In this document: in pieces, positions 60,736 to 64,000 of the stretch | How positions within the stretch are numbered: the first letter of the stretch is position 1 | Layout of the letters: every line of letters starts with the position of its first letter | Source of the DNA: an uncultured Collinsella sp. | Lineage (GTDB): Bacteria; Actinomycetota; Coriobacteriia; Coriobacteriales; Coriobacteriaceae | Assembly: GCA_900544115.1 (NCBI GenBank) | Contig: UQTW01000010.1 | Coordinates: 1-64,000 of the forward strand | Direction of reading: 5' to 3' | Length of the DNA stretch: 64,000 bases | Notes under the pieces: generated by a model | The model's input: only the letters and a program-made list of their open reading frames with translations | What the model was told of the DNA's origin: nothing | The model's database searches: none | Program-made: the position numbers and the translations under genes

Positions 60736-62202
60736 CTAGAGACTCTTAATACGAGTGCCCGCGGCTGTATCCTCGATCGTCAGCCCGAGGTCCTTGAGCT
60801 GGTCACGGATGGCATCGGCCAGATCCCAGTTCTTGGCGGCGCGGGCCTCGGCGCGAGCCTCGAGAATCTTGGCAGCAGCCTCGTCCATATCGTCACCCGT
60901 GTAGGCAACCAGACCGGCGGCAACGCCCAGCAGTCCCAGCGGCAGCTCGACCTTGGGCTCGGGAAGCTCGACGCCAAACGTATCGAGCAGCTCGGTCAGC
61001 GTATCGGCGGCAGCCAAGACTGCGGCCTTGTCGGCAGCATCGCCCGCCTGCTCCAGATACTGATTGCACTCGGTGACAAAGCCAAAGACGGCACCCATGG
61101 CACCGGCGGTGTTAAAGTCGTCGTCCATGCACTCCTTAAAGGCGGCGCGAGTCTCGGCGGCCTTGGCGACAAATGCCTCGGCGGCAGCCTTATCGGCGTC
61201 GGCCGTCGCGTGGCTTGCAGCCCAGCGCAGGTTCTCGACCGTACCGGCGATACGCGTGAGCGAGTTCTCGGCACCCTCCAGGCGCTCCCAAGAAAAGTCA
61301 AGCGGCGAGCGATAGCTCGTCTGCAGCATCAGCAGGCGCAGAGCCGCAGCAGAGTGCTGCTCGAGCACCTCGGCCAGCGTAAAGAAGTTACCGAGCGACT
61401 TGGACATCTTCTCGCCGTCTACCAGCAGCATGCCCGTGTGCATCCAGGTGTTGGAGAAGCCCTGGTGCCAGGCGCAGGTGGCCTGGGCGCACTCGTTCTC
61501 GTGATGCGGGAAGGCAAGGTCGGAGCCACCGCCGTGGATGTCGATCGGGGTGCCCAGGTAGCGGTGCACCATGGCGGCGCACTCGGTGTGCCAGCCGGGA
61601 CGGCCCTCGCCCCAGGGGCTCGGCCAGCTTGGCTCGCCGGGCTTGGCGGCCTTCCACAGGGCAAAGTCGAGCGGGTCGTTCTTGTCCTCGTTCTCCTCGA
61701 TGCGCGCACCTACCATAAGGTCGTCGATGTTGCGGCCCGAGACCTGACCATAGTTGGGATCGCTGCGCACGGCAAAGTACACATCGCCGTTATCGGCTGC
61801 GTAAGCGTGGCCCTGCTCGATAAGCGTCTTGATCATGGCGATCATGGGGCCGATCTCCTTGGTGGCGCGGGGGCGCACATCGGGATCGAGCACATTGGCG
61901 GCGCGCATGACGCCGATGAACTTGTCGGAGAACTCCGTCGCGACCTCGGCAGCCGTACGGCCTTGCTCGTTGGCGCGCTTGATGATCTTGTCATCGACAT
62001 CGGTGAGGTTCTGGGCGAACGTGACCTCGTAGCCGCTCGCGATGAGCCAGCGACGAATCACATCGAAGCTGATGAACGTGCGGGCGTTGCCGATGTGGAT
62101 GTTGTCGTAGACCGTGGGGCCGCACACGTACATGCGGACCTTGCCGGACTCGATGGGCTGGAACTCTTCCTTTTTATGGGTAGCGCTGTTGTAGATACGC
62201 AT
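60736..62202 (-). CDS. cysS: Cysteine--tRNA ligase
   Basis: 488 residues. HIGH-type motif VCGPTVYDNIHIGNARTFIS, zinc ligands including GWHTECAAM and HHENECAQ, KMSKS-type DGEKMSKSLGN; C-terminal anticodon domain complete, ending AAGTRIKSL. Start 3 nt after the ispF stop. Order ispD-ispF-cysS-rlmB is typical of Gram-positives. Confidence 0.97.
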   Translation of the reverse strand: MRIYNSATHKKEEFQPIESGKVRMYVCGPTVYDNIHIGNARTFISFDVIRRWLIASGYEVTFAQNLTDVDDKIIKRANEQGRTAAEVATEFSDKFIGVMRAANVLDPDVRPRATKEIGPMIAMIKTLIEQGHAYAADNGDVYFAVRSDPNYGQVSGRNIDDLMVGARIEENEDKNDPLDFALWKAAKPGEPSWPSPWGEGRPGWHTECAAMVHRYLGTPIDIHGGGSDLAFPHHENECAQATCAWHQGFSNTWMHTGMLLVDGEKMSKSLGNFFTLAEVLEQHSAAALRLLMLQTSYRSPLDFSWERLEGAENSLTRIAGTVENLRWAASHATADADKAAAEAFVAKAAETRAAFKECMDDDFNTAGAMGAVFGFVTECNQYLEQAGDAADKAAVLAAADTLTELLDTFGVELPEPKVELPLGLLGVAAGLVAYTGDDMDEAAAKILEARAEARAAKNWDLADAIRDQLKDLGLTIEDTAAGTRIKSL

Positions 62203-62205
62203 TCG

Positions 62206-62700
62206 TTACTCCTTAACGGTTTTCTGTAGCAGGCAGACGGCCCAGGCGCCGATTCCCTCGCCCTGGCCTTCCCAACCGAGCTTTTCGGTCGTAGTGGCGG
62301 CGACGCCCACTTTTTCGACGTCAACGCCCAGGGCATGGGCAAGGTTGGCGCGCATGGCATCGCGGTGCGGGGTGATCTTAGGTTGCTGACAGGCAATGGT
62401 GCAATCGGCATCGACAAACTCAAAGCCCAGCTCGCGCGCATAGTCCATCACGCGAGCGAGCAGCACCATCGAATCGGCACCCTCGTAGGCGGGATCGGTG
62501 TCGGGGAATAGCTTACCGATGTCTCCCCCGCGGCAGGCGCCCAAAATGGCGTCGGCCAAGGCGTGCGCGAGCACATCGGCATCCGAGTGGCCCAGCAGAC
62601 CGCGCTCGTAGGGAATGTCGACACCGCCGATGATACATCGACGCCCCTCCACCAGGCGGTGAACGTCGTAGCCGTGTCCAATGCGCAGGTTACTGAACAT
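62206..62700 (-). CDS. ispF: 2-C-methyl-D-erythritol 2,4-cyclodiphosphate synthase
   Basis: 164 residues. Step five of the non-mevalonate isoprenoid pathway. IGHGYDVHR (metal-binding Asp, His), GLLGHSDADVLAHALADAIL, and GVAATTTEKLGWEGQGEGIG. Overlaps the end of ispD by 11 nt. Confidence 0.97.
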   Translation of the reverse strand: MFSNLRIGHGYDVHRLVEGRRCIIGGVDIPYERGLLGHSDADVLAHALADAILGACRGGDIGKLFPDTDPAYEGADSMVLLARVMDYARELGFEFVDADCTIACQQPKITPHRDAMRANLAHALGVDVEKVGVAATTTEKLGWEGQGEGIGAWAVCLLQKTVKE

Positions 62701-63418
62701 GGGGAAGGTCCTCTCCCTCGGCCATGCGGCCGAGCAGAATCGCGGTTACGGGACGCAGGTCCTCGGGCACCGTCACCTTAAGGTTGTCGCGCGGGCTCTG
62801 AACGCAGCGGACGCGCCCACCCATGCGCTCGACCAGCGAAGAATCGTCGGTGCCGATAAAGCCCTCGGCGATGGCTGCGGTGTGGGCGCGCTTCATGGCG
62901 TCGACGCTAAAGATCTGCGGCGTCTGTGCAGCCCAAAAGAGTTCGCGCGGCGGCGTCTCAACGATGTTATCGCCGTCGACGATCTTGAGCGTGTCGATCG
63001 CGGGCTGGCCGCACACGACACCGTCGAGGGCGCGGTCGCTCACGAGCACGTCGATAGCGTGATCGATCGCCTCGGTCGTAATGAGCGGACGGGCGCCGTC
63101 GTGAATGGCGACATATTCGAAACCCGCCGGAACCGCATGCACGCCGGCACGGGTGGAATCCTGGCGGGTATCGCCGGCATCGGCAAAGCTGATAGGCGTG
63201 TCATAGTCAAACGGATCGATGGCCAGGCGGCACATCTCGGCACGACGCTCGGCAGGGCAAACCACGACGATGTGTCCGACCTTATCGCTACGGTCAAATG
63301 CGCGGATGGACCAGCTCATAAGCGGACGACCCGCTACATTGACGAGCTGCTTGCCACCGGGGTTACCAAAGCGCTGGCCGCTGCCACCGGCAACGACTAC
63401 GGCGCATACGGGCGCCAT
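62690..63418 (-). CDS. ispD: 2-C-methyl-D-erythritol 4-phosphate cytidylyltransferase
   Basis: 242 residues. Step three of the non-mevalonate pathway. VVAGGSGQRFGNPGGKQLV (nucleotide loop), HDGARPLIT, and TDDSSLVERMGGRVRCVQSP. Its ATG overlaps the disA stop by 1 nt (TAATG). Confidence 0.96.
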   Translation of the reverse strand: MAPVCAVVVAGGSGQRFGNPGGKQLVNVAGRPLMSWSIRAFDRSDKVGHIVVVCPAERRAEMCRLAIDPFDYDTPISFADAGDTRQDSTRAGVHAVPAGFEYVAIHDGARPLITTEAIDHAIDVLVSDRALDGVVCGQPAIDTLKIVDGDNIVETPPRELFWAAQTPQIFSVDAMKRAHTAAIAEGFIGTDDSSLVERMGGRVRCVQSPRDNLKVTVPEDLRPVTAILLGRMAEGEDLPHVQ

Positions 63419-64000
63419 TATGCGTTCCCCTGTTTGGTGCCCTTCATGCGGTACAGGGAGTCCGCAAGAATGGCAGGGTTGTTAACGCCAAAGTCGCCCA
63501 GGCGCTCCGGATCCTCGCTGATGTCGTCCATGAGCTCCTGCAGCGAGCCGTACTCGTCGACAATCTTCTCGGCCACGCCGTCACGCACGACGGACACGCG
63601 GGAAAGTGTACGCAGGCCCAGCGGCGTCATGACGGAGTCCTCGTCCAGGTCGTCGTAACCCAAAACCGCCGCCACGTGCTGCGGGTCGGACAGGTCCTTA
63701 GGCGTCATGCGGCTAAGCTCGGCGCGAATCTTCTCGGCGTTTGCCTCGGAGGAATCGCTCGCGTAGTCGCGAATCATCAGGTCGTACTCGGTATCCATGC
63801 TGGAGCCGGCGAGCTGCTCGAGCTGCATCTGCACGAGCTTGCCCTGGTTGCCCAGCTTGACGATGCAATCCTTAAGCTCGGTCTTTGCCTGCTGCATGAT
63901 CTCGAAGCTCGAGAAAATACCGGTAATGTCGGCGAGCGTAACGTAGTCGTCGAGCTCAAGGGCCGTCAGGCGCAGCAGGGAGCGATCGAGCGACTGACGG
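63418..64000 (-). CDS. disA: DNA integrity scanning protein / diadenylate cyclase DisA, 5' part outside window
   Basis: The last 194 codons: LELDDYVTLADITGIFSSFE, MQQAKTELKDCIVKLGNQGK with LVQMQLEQLAGSSMDTEYDL (linker helices), and the C-terminal helix-hairpin-helix domain (TLSRVSVVRDGVAEKIVDEY, GSLQELMDD). DisA makes cyclic di-AMP and scans DNA for branched structures. The cyclase domain lies beyond the right edge. Confidence 0.92.
   Translation of the reverse strand, partial: RQSLDRSLLRLTALELDDYVTLADITGIFSSFEIMQQAKTELKDCIVKLGNQGKLVQMQLEQLAGSSMDTEYDLMIRDYASDSSEANAEKIRAELSRMTPKDLSDPQHVAAVLGYDDLDEDSVMTPLGLRTLSRVSVVRDGVAEKIVDEYGSLQELMDDISEDPERLGDFGVNNPAILADSLYRMKGTKQGNA

Overview
The window looks like a chromosome segment of a G+C-rich, anaerobic, host-associated actinobacterium, most likely of class Coriobacteriia (Collinsella-like). 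The support is the protein style of RpoB, EF-Tu and the ribosomal proteins, the disA-ispD-ispF-cysS-rlmB-yacP gene order, a FeoA-FeoB fusion, and gaps crowded with palindromes. The assignment is by inspection only; no database search was possible.

Layout. 1-6.3 kb: rpoB (3' end outside the window), galU, rplL and rplJ on the minus strand; rplJL has an L10 leader with attenuator and a clear promoter. 6.4-18 kb: housekeeping and transport genes (aminotransferase, a family-6-type DNA glycosylase, GH13 glycosidase, SotB-type exporter, FeoAB, alpha/beta hydrolase, PTS EIIA, asnS). 18-27.6 kb, plus strand: a winged-helix-like regulator, a TrpXYZ-type ABC transporter, MscS, a BMP-domain protein with a metallophosphoesterase, and an ECF sigma/anti-sigma pair. 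28-29.4 kb: the ruin of a leucine operon, in which a leader peptide and attenuator survive in front of a leuA fragment joined out of frame to a leuB fragment. 29.6-34 kb: rplA, rplK, nusG, secE, tRNA-Trp, rpmG, tuf and tRNAs Met, Thr and Tyr. 34.3-43.3 kb: palindromic repeats bracketing a complete type I-C CRISPR-Cas locus (cas3-cas5c-cas8c-cas7-cas4-cas1-cas2 and a five-repeat array). 43.4-57.4 kb: a 14-kb integrative mobilizable element in the 3' end of tRNA-Thr(TGT), bounded by 46-bp direct repeats. It has an integrase, excisionase-like protein, relaxase and coupling protein but no type IV secretion genes. Its cargo includes a possible peptide/immunity pair, a three-gene nuclease operon and several unknowns. 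57.5-64 kb: an HTH-HipA kinase with its own operators, then yacP-like, rlmB, cysS, ispF, ispD and disA (running off the window).

The most striking signal is upstream of cas3. A degenerate CRISPR repeat keeps a stem-loop and the exact 11-nt 5' handle. It is followed by a spacer-like sequence and an intrinsic terminator. The first 14 nt of the spacer match, without mismatch, a site in the cas3 promoter region preceded by TTC, the canonical type I-C PAM. This reads as a crRNA-like guide with which the Cas complex represses its own operon.

Other second-look items are the leucine-operon deletion with its preserved attenuator, the BRCT-exonuclease / GIY-YIG-like / DUF4268 operon, the NHLP-leader-like small protein beside a DUF1648 membrane protein, a DnaC-like protein that has lost its ATPase motifs and carries a palindrome in its reading frame, and several families of intergenic palindromes.
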